This document shows, in pieces, positions 6,756-14,860 of a DNA stretch of 15,534 nt; position 1 is the first letter of the stretch, and each line of letters starts with the position of its first letter. This DNA comes from an uncultured Clostridia bacterium. Lineage in GTDB: Bacteria; Bacillota; Clostridia; Christensenellales; UBA1242. Location: the NCBI GenBank assembly GCA_944349915.1, contig CALVNU010000010.1, positions 1 through 15,534 on the forward strand. Reading direction: 5' to 3'. The translations under genes were made by a program, and so were the position numbers. The notes beneath the pieces were generated by a model that worked only from the letters and a program-made list of their open reading frames with translations, made no database searches and was not told where the DNA came from.

Positions 6756-7244
6756 TTGGCAAGCAAAACAAAAACGCTTTGTGAAGAAAAGATTGTGCCT
6801 ATTATAGAGCAAATGGGCTACGATGTGATTGAAGTTGAATATGCAAAAAAATCTGACGGCATGAATTTGACTTTCTACATCGACTCCGACCACGGCATTA
6901 CAACGGATGACTGCGAAAAAGTTAGCAAGGTTATCGACCCAATACTTGATGAAATCAATCCAACTGATGATAACCCATACACTTTGAATGTAAGTTCTCC
7001 AGGTCTTGACAGACCGTTTAAAAAAGACAGAGATTTTGCAAGAAACATAGGCAACGATGTTGAAATCACTTTGTTTGCAAAACAAGATGGAGTTAAATTC
7101 TTTGAAGGCAAACTTCTTGCTTTTGATGCAGACAGCGTTACGATAGAGCCTTATTCTTCCAAAAAAACAAAGAAACCTCTTCAAAGTCAAATCACAATCA
7201 AACGAGATAAAATTGCACATATTGTGCAAAGTATAAAATTTTAA
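6756..7244 (+). CDS. rimP: Ribosome maturation factor RimP
   Basis: RimP assists assembly of the 30S ribosomal subunit. The 162-residue product has the N-terminal helix-strand region (CEEKIVPIIEQMGYDVIEVEY), a DDCEKVSKVIDPILDE segment, the family hallmark SSPGLDRPF followed by KKDRDFARNIG, and a C-terminal SH3-like part ending in KIAHIVQSIKF. I place the start at TTG 6756: a full AAAGGAGG (6741-6748) lies 7 bases before it, and the longer frame from 6681 would begin at the predicted transcription start and code through the leader hairpin. It is the first gene of the operon; nusA follows 12 bases after its stop, and the nusA ribosome binding site touches the rimP stop. Confidence 0.95.
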   Translation: MASKTKTLCEEKIVPIIEQMGYDVIEVEYAKKSDGMNLTFYIDSDHGITTDDCEKVSKVIDPILDEINPTDDNPYTLNVSSPGLDRPFKKDRDFARNIGNDVEITLFAKQDGVKFFEGKLLAFDADSVTIEPYSSKKTKKPLQSQITIKRDKIAHIVQSIKF

Positions 7245-7256
7245 GGAGCAAAAAAC

Positions 7257-8408
7257 ATGATTAATAAAGATTTTTTTCAAGCATTAGAAGACTTACAAGC
7301 AGAAAAGAAAATTAACAAAGAAACTTTTATTCAAACACTTGAAACCGCACTTACCTCTGCCTACAAAAAGATGTATGGCGAGGCTAAAAGCGCACTGGTA
7401 AAATTAAACCCAGAAAAAAATACTATCCGAATTTATTCTTACAAAACCATTGTCGACAATGTTGAAGACCCTGACAAAGAAATCTCTTTGGCTGAGGCAA
7501 GACTTATCAAAAAGTCTTTCAAGGTGGGAGATATTGTGCAAACCGAAGAGTCGACTAAAGATTTTGGAAGAATTGCCGCTCAAACTGCAAAACAGGTTGT
7601 TATGCAAAAACTCAAGGAAATGGAAAGACAAAATGCTCTTGACGAACTGTCTGAAAAAGAGGATGAATTGCTTACAACTATTGTAAAAAGAATTGACAAT
7701 GGCACTATTTATGTTCAAATTTCAAATTCTCACACGGAAGGTGTTATGCTTCCTGCAGACCAAATTCCTGGCGAAAAATTCAATGTCGGCGACAGAGTAA
7801 AAGTTTATGTTAAAAAAATCAAAGACTCGTTTAAAGGCACACAAATTCAAGTTACAAGAAGCAATATCGGCTTTGTTAGAAAACTTTTTGAACTTGAAAT
7901 TCCAGAAGTTGCAAATGGTGATATTGTTATCAAAAACATTGCAAGAGACCCCGGAAACAGAACTAAAGTTGCCATTTATGCAACCAAGCAAAATATTGAC
8001 CCTATCGGCACTTGTGTTGGCTTTCATGGACAAAGAATTGATACTATCATTTCCGAACTTAATGGAGAAAAAATCGACCTTATCGAATATACCGAAGACC
8101 CACTTGAATATATTGCAAGAGCGCTTAGCCCTGCAAAAGTTTTAAGCGTTGAAACAAATGAAAGTTTAAAGGCTTCTAGAGTTATTGTTCCAGATGACAA
8201 ACTCTCACTTGCAATTGGGAAAAATGGTCAAAATGTTAGATTGGCAGCACGACTAACAGGTTGGAAAATTGAAGTTAAGAGCGAAAGTTCTGTGTCAACT
8301 CAAAACACAAAAGAACCAGAATACGAACTTACAGAACTTAGTGATGATGCTTTTGAAGACCTTGGAGGCCTTGAAGAACTTGAACCTTTAACAGACGATG
8401 AGGATTAA
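7257..8408 (+). CDS. nusA: Transcription termination/antitermination factor NusA
   Basis: NusA binds RNA polymerase and nascent RNA, controlling pausing, termination and antitermination. The 383 residues read in order as the N-terminal polymerase-binding domain (1-~130, FFQALEDLQAEKKI start), S1 domain (~135-200), KH1 (~230-290, with GTCVGFHGQRI at 251-261 in place of the common GACVGxxGxR) and KH2 (with AIGKNGQNVRLAARLTGWKI from about 319). A short acidic tail (ELSDDAFEDLGGLEELEP) follows; the extra C-terminal repeats of proteobacterial NusA are absent, as usual for Bacillota. The start is ATG with AAGGAG at 7243-7248. ylxR begins two bases after its stop. It is a candidate regulator of its own operon through the rimP leader. 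Confidence 0.97.
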   Translation: MINKDFFQALEDLQAEKKINKETFIQTLETALTSAYKKMYGEAKSALVKLNPEKNTIRIYSYKTIVDNVEDPDKEISLAEARLIKKSFKVGDIVQTEESTKDFGRIAAQTAKQVVMQKLKEMERQNALDELSEKEDELLTTIVKRIDNGTIYVQISNSHTEGVMLPADQIPGEKFNVGDRVKVYVKKIKDSFKGTQIQVTRSNIGFVRKLFELEIPEVANGDIVIKNIARDPGNRTKVAIYATKQNIDPIGTCVGFHGQRIDTIISELNGEKIDLIEYTEDPLEYIARALSPAKVLSVETNESLKASRVIVPDDKLSLAIGKNGQNVRLAARLTGWKIEVKSESSVSTQNTKEPEYELTELSDDAFEDLGGLEELEPLTDDED

Positions 8409-8410
8409 TC

Positions 8411-8668
8411 ATGGAAAAGCGACAGCGTATGTGTATTGCTTGCCGACAAATGTTTGACAAAAAAGACTTAAACAGAATTGTTAAAAACAACAGTGGAGAA
8501 ATTTTTGTTGACACAACTGGCAAGGCAAATGGAAGAGGTGCATACATTTGTTCAAACAAGGACTGCTTTGCAAAACTTAAAAAACAAAAACTGCTAAACA
8601 AGGCTTTCAAATGTAATGTTGACGAAAGTGTCTACCTTGACTTGGAGGAAAAAATTGCAAAAAAATAA
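8411..8668 (+). CDS. rnpM: YlxR (RnpM) family RNA-binding protein
   Basis: Small basic protein of 85 residues of the DUF448/YlxR family, encoded between nusA and infB as in nearly all Bacillota. B. subtilis YlxR has been described as a modulator of RNase P (hence rnpM). Family features are RMCIACRQMFDKKDLNRIVK at the N-terminus and GKANGRGAYICSNKDCF in the middle. Two Cys pairs are visible: C8/C11 (CIAC) and the pair in YICSNKDC. The start ATG lies two bases after the nusA stop with GAGGA (8400-8404) inside the nusA end, so translation is likely coupled. Its 3' end overlaps ylxQ. Confidence 0.93.
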   Translation: MEKRQRMCIACRQMFDKKDLNRIVKNNSGEIFVDTTGKANGRGAYICSNKDCFAKLKKQKLLNKAFKCNVDESVYLDLEEKIAKK

Positions 8669-8948
8669 ATTAAACGGTTATATAAATATCTGCCGAAAAG
8701 CAAACTATCTTATTATAGGTGGAGAGGCGCTTGAAAAATATAACAAAAAACTCTATCTTGTTTTGTTTGACATCAATGCTGGCAAATCAACTTTAAAAAT
8801 TGTCAAACTTCTGCAAGAGAGGGGGATAAAAACAATCGCGGTTGAAAATATGAAGGAAATTTCTTCCATTGACAACTGCAAAATTGTTGGTATAAAAAAT
8901 AAACAACTTAGCGATATTATAGAAAATTTATGTGAAGAAAAGGAGTAA
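8655..8948 (+). CDS. ylxQ: YlxQ, L7Ae/L30e-type RNA-binding protein
   Basis: Diverged member of the L7Ae/L30e ribosomal-protein fold, always found between ylxR and infB in Bacillota; probably binds structured RNA such as kink-turns. I choose the TTG at 8655, giving 97 residues, because TGGAGGA (8643-8649) lies just upstream; the frame is open further back to 8616 but would then read over ylxR with no ribosome binding site. Visible pattern: NGYINICRKANYLIIGGEAL (family LGLARRAGK-like start), KKLYLVLFDINAGKSTLKIV (strand plus helix), KTIAVENMKEISS, and a C-terminal LSDIIENL helix. The RAGK glycine of the family is replaced (RKAN), so RNA-binding specificity may differ. It overlaps the ylxR end by 14 bases and ends 3 bases before infB. 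Confidence 0.88.
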   Translation: MQKNKLNGYINICRKANYLIIGGEALEKYNKKLYLVLFDINAGKSTLKIVKLLQERGIKTIAVENMKEISSIDNCKIVGIKNKQLSDIIENLCEEKE

Positions 8949-8951
8949 ACT

Positions 8952-11432
8952 TTGGCAAATCAAACACTAAACAATTTAAAAATCATTCATGACATGCAAA
9001 AAGAAGGGGTTATCAACGAAAACATAAAAGATGTTCGTTCTTCAAAAGTTCTTCTAGATTCTTTTGCGCAAAAATTGCAAGCACGAGCAAAAGCAATTGA
9101 GGTTATGGAAGAAAACAAGAAAAAACTTGAACAAGTTGAGGTTAAAACTCCAGAAAAACCTGTGGAAGAAAAAAGTTCATTGACAAATGAGCAAGTTTTT
9201 TCAAACAGACAAAATCAAACACAAAATCAAAATAAATTCAAACGCTTTGATAACCAACAAAAACAAAACAAATTTTCTTCACAACGACCAAATGAACAAA
9301 AGCCACGCGAATTTAAAGACTTTAAAAAAGATGGTGCAAACAAAAATCAAAAACCTATCTTTAACAAACAAGGTCAAAACAAAAAGGGTGGAAACAATTT
9401 TGTCTCAACAAAAAACAATAATTTCCGTTCTTTTGCAAGTGCCGATGTTCCTGATATTGACATAAAAGCAGAAAGAAACTTTGCCAACAAAGCGAAATTT
9501 GCGCAAAAACATTCTGGCAATGAAGAACGAAAAATGCAAAACAAAAAAGCATCTTCTTCAAGAAGAAACAATGTTTTGGTTGAAGATGAAAATGGCTTTG
9601 AAGAAATATCTTATGGTTCAAGAAAAAGTGTGGTTAAAAAGAAAAAAGAAACCCAGCCTGCACAAGTTACAGTTATCACTCATGCTGTTATGACTTCAAA
9701 AGAGTTTACTGTCAAAGAGTTTAGCGAAAAGATAGGAAAGCCTGTCAATGAAATTGTTAAAAAACTTATGTTGCTTGGAATTATGGCAACCATCAACTCA
9801 AATATCGACTTTGAAACAGCGGAACTTGTTGCAAGCGACTTTGGAATTACACTTGAACTTAAAGCAGAAAAATCTTTTGAAGAAAAATTGCTTGAAAGTG
9901 CAAAAACTGATGATGATAAAGACGCTTTGGTTAAACGCCCACCAATCGTTGCTGTTATGGGACATGTTGACCACGGCAAAACTTCTCTTCTTGACGCATT
10001 TAGAAAAACAAATGTTGTAAGCGGAGAGGCAGGCGGTATCACACAAAGCATTGGCGCTTATCAAATTGAATTTAATGGTGAAAAAATCACATTTATTGAT
10101 ACTCCTGGACACGCAGCCTTCACTCAAATGCGTGCAAGAGGAGCACAGGCAACAGATATTGCAATTTTGGTTGTTGCGGCCGATGATGGTGTTATGCCTC
10201 AAACCATTGAAGCAATAAACCACATTAAAGCCGCCGGTGTGCCAATGATTGTTGCTATCAACAAGATGGATAAACCAGAAGCAAATCCAGATAGAATAAA
10301 ACAACAACTTGCAGAAAACAATATTTTGCCTGAAGAATGGGGTGGCGATGTTATTTGCGTGCCATGTTCTGCCAAAACAGGAAAGGGACTTGATGACCTT
10401 AAACAAACCATTCTGCTTGTTGCTGAAATGTTGGAACTTAAAGCAAATCCAAACAAGATGGCTGTGGGCATTGTTATTGAAGCAGAACTTGATAAATCTC
10501 GCGGTCCTGTTGCAAACATTATTGTGCAAAATGGGACATTGCATACTGGCGACTCTGTTATGACAGGCCTTACTTATGGAAAAGTTAGGGCAATGTTTGA
10601 TGACAAAGGCAAATCGGTTAAGACGGCCGAACCTTCAAAACCTGTATCAATTTTAGGCTTAAACGATGTGCCATCTTCTGGCGATGAAATCTATGGTGTT
10701 GAGGAAACATTGTCAAAAGCAGTTATTCAAGAAAGAATTGACCGTATAAAGAAAGAGCGCGCCACACATTCTTCTGGAGTAACCCTTGACACATTTATGA
10801 ATAGGGTGCAAGAAGGCAGTTTGAAAAACCTTAATATCGTGCTTAAAGCCGATACTATGGGCTCTGTTGAAGCGCTTAAGGCTTCATTGCTTGCAATAAG
10901 AAATGAAGAAGCAAAAGTTAATATTGTTCATAGCGGAACTGGTGCGGTAACAGAAAGTGATGTTTCGCTTGCACAAACAACAAACTCTGTTATTATTGAT
11001 TTCAACCAAAAAACATCTGCAAAAGTAAAAAACATGGCCGACAGTGCAAAGGTTGAAATTAAAGAATACAAAATCATTTACGATGTTGTAGATGACATAA
11101 CAAATGCAATCAATGGCATGCTTTCTGTTAAATACGAAGAAAAATATATTGGAACTGCAGAAATAAGAATGGTATTCAAACTTTCAACTGCAGGAAAAGT
11201 TGCGGGCAGTTATGTTAAAGATGGCAAAATAACCAGAAATGCCGTTGCTGTTGTAAAACGCGGTAATGAAGAAATTGCTAAAACTGTTATTGATTCTTTG
11301 AAAATTGTTAAAGATGAAAAAGCGGAAGTTGCCAAAGGGTTTGAATGTGGAATCAAACTGCATGACAATATCGACTTTAAAGAGGGCGATTTGATTGAGT
11401 GCTATGTCAAAGAAGCAATCAAAAGATTTTAG
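8952..11432 (+). CDS. infB: Translation initiation factor IF-2
   Basis: GTPase that brings initiator tRNA to the 30S subunit and promotes subunit joining. Of 826 residues, about 1-240 form a charged, low-complexity N-terminal region, strongly Asn/Gln/Lys-rich around 80-160 (NRQNQTQNQNKFKR and similar). An IF2N domain lies around 247-300 (KEFTVKEFSEKIGKPVNEIV). The G domain follows: GHVDHGKT at 337-344, DTPGH at 383-387, NKMD at 437-440 and SAK from 473. Then come domain II (RGPVANIIVQNGTLHTGD), domain III (LKADTMGSVEAL, IVHSGTGAVTESD) and the C-terminal fMet-tRNA-binding domain ending VKEAIKRF. All G motifs are intact. The start is TTG at 8952 with AAGGAG at 8940-8945. It belongs to the nusA operon; a 106-base gap follows. 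Confidence 0.97.
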   Translation: MANQTLNNLKIIHDMQKEGVINENIKDVRSSKVLLDSFAQKLQARAKAIEVMEENKKKLEQVEVKTPEKPVEEKSSLTNEQVFSNRQNQTQNQNKFKRFDNQQKQNKFSSQRPNEQKPREFKDFKKDGANKNQKPIFNKQGQNKKGGNNFVSTKNNNFRSFASADVPDIDIKAERNFANKAKFAQKHSGNEERKMQNKKASSSRRNNVLVEDENGFEEISYGSRKSVVKKKKETQPAQVTVITHAVMTSKEFTVKEFSEKIGKPVNEIVKKLMLLGIMATINSNIDFETAELVASDFGITLELKAEKSFEEKLLESAKTDDDKDALVKRPPIVAVMGHVDHGKTSLLDAFRKTNVVSGEAGGITQSIGAYQIEFNGEKITFIDTPGHAAFTQMRARGAQATDIAILVVAADDGVMPQTIEAINHIKAAGVPMIVAINKMDKPEANPDRIKQQLAENNILPEEWGGDVICVPCSAKTGKGLDDLKQTILLVAEMLELKANPNKMAVGIVIEAELDKSRGPVANIIVQNGTLHTGDSVMTGLTYGKVRAMFDDKGKSVKTAEPSKPVSILGLNDVPSSGDEIYGVEETLSKAVIQERIDRIKKERATHSSGVTLDTFMNRVQEGSLKNLNIVLKADTMGSVEALKASLLAIRNEEAKVNIVHSGTGAVTESDVSLAQTTNSVIIDFNQKTSAKVKNMADSAKVEIKEYKIIYDVVDDITNAINGMLSVKYEEKYIGTAEIRMVFKLSTAGKVAGSYVKDGKITRNAVAVVKRGNEEIAKTVIDSLKIVKDEKAEVAKGFECGIKLHDNIDFKEGDLIECYVKEAIKRF

Positions 11433-11538
11433 TTTAAAATAGCAAATCAAATACAATTTTTAAAATGTAAAATTAACCTATAAACAGAAAGAAACAAAGA
11501 CAAAACTTCAAATTAAAAATTAAAAACGGAGGAAACCT

Positions 11539-11919
11539 ATGCCTACAAAACGATTTCAAAGAGCAAACAGCCAACTACAAAAATATATCACACTTATAAT
11601 TCAAACTAAAATGAATGACAGCCGAATCTCCCCATTTATTTGCGTAAGTGAAGTGGAGGTTTCTCATGACTTTAAGTATTGCAAGGTTAAAATTGCCTTC
11701 GATACAAATGATGAAGAAGAACGAACACAAACCATAAAAGTTTTGCAAAAATCTGAAGGATATATTAAACACGAACTTGCAAATCTGCTTGATATGCCAA
11801 AAGTGCCACAACTACACTTTGAACTTGATAAAGGAACGCAGGCTTCTATTCGTGTCCACGAACTTTTAAAAACTATAGACATACCTCCAGAAACAGTGGG
11901 AGAAAGTGATGACAAATAA
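11539..11919 (+). CDS. rbfA: Ribosome-binding factor A
   Basis: RbfA is a KH-fold protein that helps mature the 5' end of 16S rRNA in the 30S subunit and aids cold adaptation. The 126-residue product shows the family pattern FQRANSQLQKYITLII at the start, then DSRISPFICVSEVEVSHDFKYCKVKI, KVLQKSEGYIKHELANLLDMPKVPQLHFELD and the C-terminal IRVHELLKTI; the last ~10 residues are acidic. The ATG is preceded by CGGAGGAA (11528-11535 region). It follows infB after 106 non-coding AT-rich bases with no clear terminator or promoter, so cotranscription is likely. Its end overlaps the next gene by 11 bases. Confidence 0.95.
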   Translation: MPTKRFQRANSQLQKYITLIIQTKMNDSRISPFICVSEVEVSHDFKYCKVKIAFDTNDEEERTQTIKVLQKSEGYIKHELANLLDMPKVPQLHFELDKGTQASIRVHELLKTIDIPPETVGESDDK

Positions 11920-12883
11920 AAATTTAAAAAACATCGCTAAGATAATAAAAAAATCATCTTCTGTTGCAATATTTGGGCATACAGAACCTGATTTTGATGC
12001 ACTAGGTTCGGCACTTGGGCTTAAATATGCATTGATGCTTTGTGGAAAAAGGGCAGATTTTATTTCAACAGGGCGGTCTACAGAGGTTGCTAAAAATATT
12101 TTTGGCGAAGACTTTGCCACAAAAAAATTTGATGCATCAAATTATGACCTTTATATAATAGTTGACACTCCAGCGCCTTCAAGATGTGAGCATCCTGAAG
12201 TTTTTAATGAAAACACAAATTCTATTTTGCTCGACCATCATAAACTAAACGGATTAACAGCAAAATATAACTATGTCAACACCGACAAAAGCGCTTGTGC
12301 AGAAATTGTGCTTGACATTTTGGAGATAGGTCATTTTAAAATAAACAAACAGGTTGCAACTTGTTTATATGCAGGGTTATCGACCGATACAGGCTCGTTT
12401 ATAAACTCAAACACAAACGCAAATTCTTTTTTGTCTGCCTATAAACTAATAAAATATGGTGCAAACACAGCAGAGTTTAATGAAAAATATTACCGCTCTG
12501 TAACAGAAAAGGAAATCAAAATAAAACAATTTGTCTATAACAACTTCAAACTTCAAGATGGGATTGCTTCTTGTTCTATCACTCAAGAAGATATAAAACA
12601 ACTTAAGGCAACCAAGCGCGATTTTTCACAAATAAGTTCTGAACTTATCAAATTCGAACAAACTAAAGTTGCATTGAGTGTGGTTGAAAAAGAACCTAAT
12701 CAATTTTATTTTTCATTCCGCTCCAAAAATGGTTATCCTGTGCGTGATATAGCAGAGATGTTTGGTGGTGGTGGACACCTTTATGCTTGTGCTGGAAACA
12801 TAGTGGACAAAAAAGCCTCATCTCAAGCCATTGCAAAAAAGATTGTCAAAGCGGTTAAAAATAAATTTAATCAAAAAGATTAA
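11909..12883 (+). CDS. nrnA: DHH/DHHA1 phosphoesterase, NrnA-type nanoRNase/pAp phosphatase
   Basis: Bifunctional oligoribonuclease and 3'-phosphoadenosine 5'-phosphate phosphatase; finishes degradation of 2-5 nt RNAs and detoxifies pAp. The 324 residues contain GHTEPDFDALGSALGL with H24, D28 and D30, VDTPAPSR with D86, and DHH at 109-111, together the two-metal site. The C-terminal DHHA1 domain has FGGGGHLYACAG with H290. All key residues are present. The ATG at 11909 is preferred over the adjacent GTG at 11906 because TGGGAGA (11897-11903) then has 5 bases of spacing. It overlaps the end of rbfA, a common arrangement in Bacillota, so translational coupling is likely. The neighbour truB follows after 95 bases. 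Confidence 0.93.
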   Translation: MTNKNLKNIAKIIKKSSSVAIFGHTEPDFDALGSALGLKYALMLCGKRADFISTGRSTEVAKNIFGEDFATKKFDASNYDLYIIVDTPAPSRCEHPEVFNENTNSILLDHHKLNGLTAKYNYVNTDKSACAEIVLDILEIGHFKINKQVATCLYAGLSTDTGSFINSNTNANSFLSAYKLIKYGANTAEFNEKYYRSVTEKEIKIKQFVYNNFKLQDGIASCSITQEDIKQLKATKRDFSQISSELIKFEQTKVALSVVEKEPNQFYFSFRSKNGYPVRDIAEMFGGGGHLYACAGNIVDKKASSQAIAKKIVKAVKNKFNQKD

Positions 12884-12978
12884 TTCGGAAAAATAATTAT
12901 AATTACATTGTATAAATTACAATAATAACCGCAACAGCAAACATTTAAAGTATTAAAATAAAATTAAAAGAGGTTAAC

Positions 12979-13833
12979 ATGCAAGAAAACGCAATTTTGC
13001 TTCTTAACAAAGAAAGGGGGATTTCGTCCAACAAAGCGGTAAACAAAGTAAAATATCTTCTTGGAGCAAATAAGGCTGGACATTTAGGCACATTAGATGT
13101 TCTCGGCGAAGGCTTGCTTCCAATAACACTAAACAAAGCAACAAAATTGTTTGATTATTTTTTGAATAAAGATAAAGAATACATAACAATTTTCAAGTTT
13201 GGACAAACCTCTAAAACTCTTGATTTAGAAGGAGAGTTAACGGAAGAAGACAAAACGCTTAACCTAACAGAAGATGACATAAAAAAAGTTCTGCCAAGTT
13301 TGATTGGTAAACAACAGCAAGTGCCACCACAATACAGCGCAAAAAAGGTTAATGGGCAAACGGCTTATAACTTGGCTAGGGCTGGAAAAGATGTTGTATT
13401 AAAACCTAAAGAGATTGAAATATACAACATAGAACTGCTAAATAAAATTGAGAAAAACACTTTTCAATTTAAAGTTGCTTGCTCAAGTGGAACATTTATT
13501 CGTGCTTTATGTAGAGATATGGCAACAAAACTATCAACATGTGGTGTTATGCAACGCATAATACGCACAAAATGTGGAAACTTTGATTTAAAAGACAGTT
13601 GCTCATTACAAGATATTGAACAAGGCAAATATAAACTTATCTCTGTTGATACAATTTTTGATTTTCAAGCAATCTTTCTAAATGACCACGAATTTATGCT
13701 TGTTCAAAATGGCGTTCAAATTTTTATGCCAAATCTAGAAAATAAAAAATACAAAGTTTATCATGGCAAAACTTTTCTTGGCATAGGAGAAATTTGCCAT
13801 GGCAAACTTAAATTGATTTTGCGATTTATTTAA
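12979..13833 (+). CDS. truB: tRNA pseudouridine(55) synthase TruB
   Basis: TruB isomerises U55 to pseudouridine in the T-loop of most tRNAs and also acts as a tRNA folding chaperone. In 284 residues, LLLNKERGISSNKAVNKVK matches the family start, and GHLGTLDVLGEGLLPI carries the catalytic Asp (D40) in GTLD. The common GHTGTLDPLA context is altered (Leu for Thr, Val-Leu-Gly for Pro-Leu-Ala). VPPQYSAKKVNGQTAYNLARAGKDV, the SSGTFIRALCRDMA motif and a C-terminal PUA-like segment follow. The start ATG has AGAGG about 6 bases upstream. The 95 bases before it include a small AT hairpin (ATTGTA 12907-12912 / TACAAT 12918-12923) of uncertain meaning. ribF, commonly next to truB, is absent; an endonuclease IV-like gene follows. 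Confidence 0.95.
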   Translation: MQENAILLLNKERGISSNKAVNKVKYLLGANKAGHLGTLDVLGEGLLPITLNKATKLFDYFLNKDKEYITIFKFGQTSKTLDLEGELTEEDKTLNLTEDDIKKVLPSLIGKQQQVPPQYSAKKVNGQTAYNLARAGKDVVLKPKEIEIYNIELLNKIEKNTFQFKVACSSGTFIRALCRDMATKLSTCGVMQRIIRTKCGNFDLKDSCSLQDIEQGKYKLISVDTIFDFQAIFLNDHEFMLVQNGVQIFMPNLENKKYKVYHGKTFLGIGEICHGKLKLILRFI

Positions 13834-13990
13834 CTTATTTATTATTATTTTTTACAATTTTTCCATCATTTTTTTATATCTTTTCTATTATTTTTAACAC
13901 ATTTTGTTACAGCAAAATTTTAAAATAGAAAATGTTTAAAATGCAATCTTTAATTTTAAAAATCAAATTTTTTTAACAAAAGGAGAAAAC

Positions 13991-14860
13991 ATGGCTATCA
14001 AATTTGGGCCTTCTGGTTGTGGAGATGAATTTTATGAGCAAGGCTTTAAAACCATTATGGATGTACCAAAATGGATTAAAGATTATGGGCTTGACGCTTA
14101 TGAATACTCATTCGGACACGGATATCAAATGGGCAGTGGAACAGCAAAAATGGCAGGTGATTTGTTTAAAGAACAAAATATCGCTCTTTCAATTCATGCG
14201 CCATTCTATATAAACTTTGCAAATCCAGACCCTGTTATGTATGAAAAAACAAAGGGGTATATAAATACAGGAATAAAACTTATGCGCGCCTTCGGTGCCG
14301 ACCATTTGGTTTTTCATCCCGCTTCATGTGGACAGCAAGCGCGTGAAGACGCTTTAAAACTTACAAATAAGCGATTTAATGAATTTTTTAATTCTCTCGA
14401 TGAAAATGGTATGCTTGAAGGCATTTGGCTTTGTCCTGAAACAATGGGCAAGTCTATGCAAATTGGTTCTTATCAAGAAGTTATAGACCTTTGCTTGAAC
14501 AACAAACACCTTGTGCCAACTTTTGATTTTGGACATATAAATTCATTAGAGCAGGGCTCTTTAAAAACACCGGAAGATTTCAAACGCATTTTAGACCTTT
14601 CAATTGAAAAACTTGGATTTGAACGCACAAATAATTGTCATATTCATTTTTCAAAAATTCAATATGGACCTAAAGGGGAGATAAAACATCTTAACTATGA
14701 TGATAATATTTACGGCCCAAATTTTGAACCGCTTGCAGAAGTTTTGCTAGATTACAACCTGGAACCTAGAATTATTTGTGAGTCAATGAGTATGATGCCA
14801 CATGATGCATTGATTATGAAAAATATTTATTACAATCTTAAGAAAAACCGCAAAGAGTAA
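13991..14860 (+). CDS. Endonuclease IV-like (AP endonuclease family 2) TIM-barrel protein
   Basis: The 289-residue protein follows the endonuclease IV pattern closely, even in numbering. H69 (SIHAPFYIN), H109 (FHPAS), E150 (CPETMGK), D179 and H182 (TFDFGHIN), H217 (CHIHFSK), H233 (EIKHLNY) and E264 (ICES) correspond to the metal ligands H69, H109, E145, D179, H182, H216, H231 and E261 of E. coli Nfo. The ninth ligand, D229 of Nfo (two residues before H231), appears as Ile231. A tri-metal AP endonuclease acting in base-excision repair is likely, but loss of one ligand leaves room for a sugar-phosphate isomerase-type or altered function. The ATG is set by AAAAGGAGAAAAC just upstream. It stands alone, with 157 bases before and 372 bases after, and is not part of the usual truB neighbourhood. 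Confidence 0.8.
   Translation: MAIKFGPSGCGDEFYEQGFKTIMDVPKWIKDYGLDAYEYSFGHGYQMGSGTAKMAGDLFKEQNIALSIHAPFYINFANPDPVMYEKTKGYINTGIKLMRAFGADHLVFHPASCGQQAREDALKLTNKRFNEFFNSLDENGMLEGIWLCPETMGKSMQIGSYQEVIDLCLNNKHLVPTFDFGHINSLEQGSLKTPEDFKRILDLSIEKLGFERTNNCHIHFSKIQYGPKGEIKHLNYDDNIYGPNFEPLAEVLLDYNLEPRIICESMSMMPHDALIMKNIYYNLKKNRKE

Noticed and set aside
8616..8654. Longer YlxQ from ATG 8616
   Set aside because: No ribosome binding site, reads in another frame over ylxR, and the extra residues do not resemble the family; TTG 8655 follows TGGAGGA.
9798..10544. 248-residue reverse-strand frame inside infB
   Set aside because: Covers the intact G domain of IF-2 in antisense; Cys/Phe/Asn-rich shadow of conserved codons, no ribosome binding site.
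12907..12923. Terminator or operator between nrnA and truB (ATTGTA / TACAAT hairpin)
   Set aside because: Six A/T-rich pairs with no T-run after them; too weak to call in this base composition.
13901..13917. Hairpin ATTTTG / CAAAAT after truB as a terminator
   Set aside because: Only six weak pairs and the following bases are TTTTAAAA rather than a proper T-run; noted but not supported.
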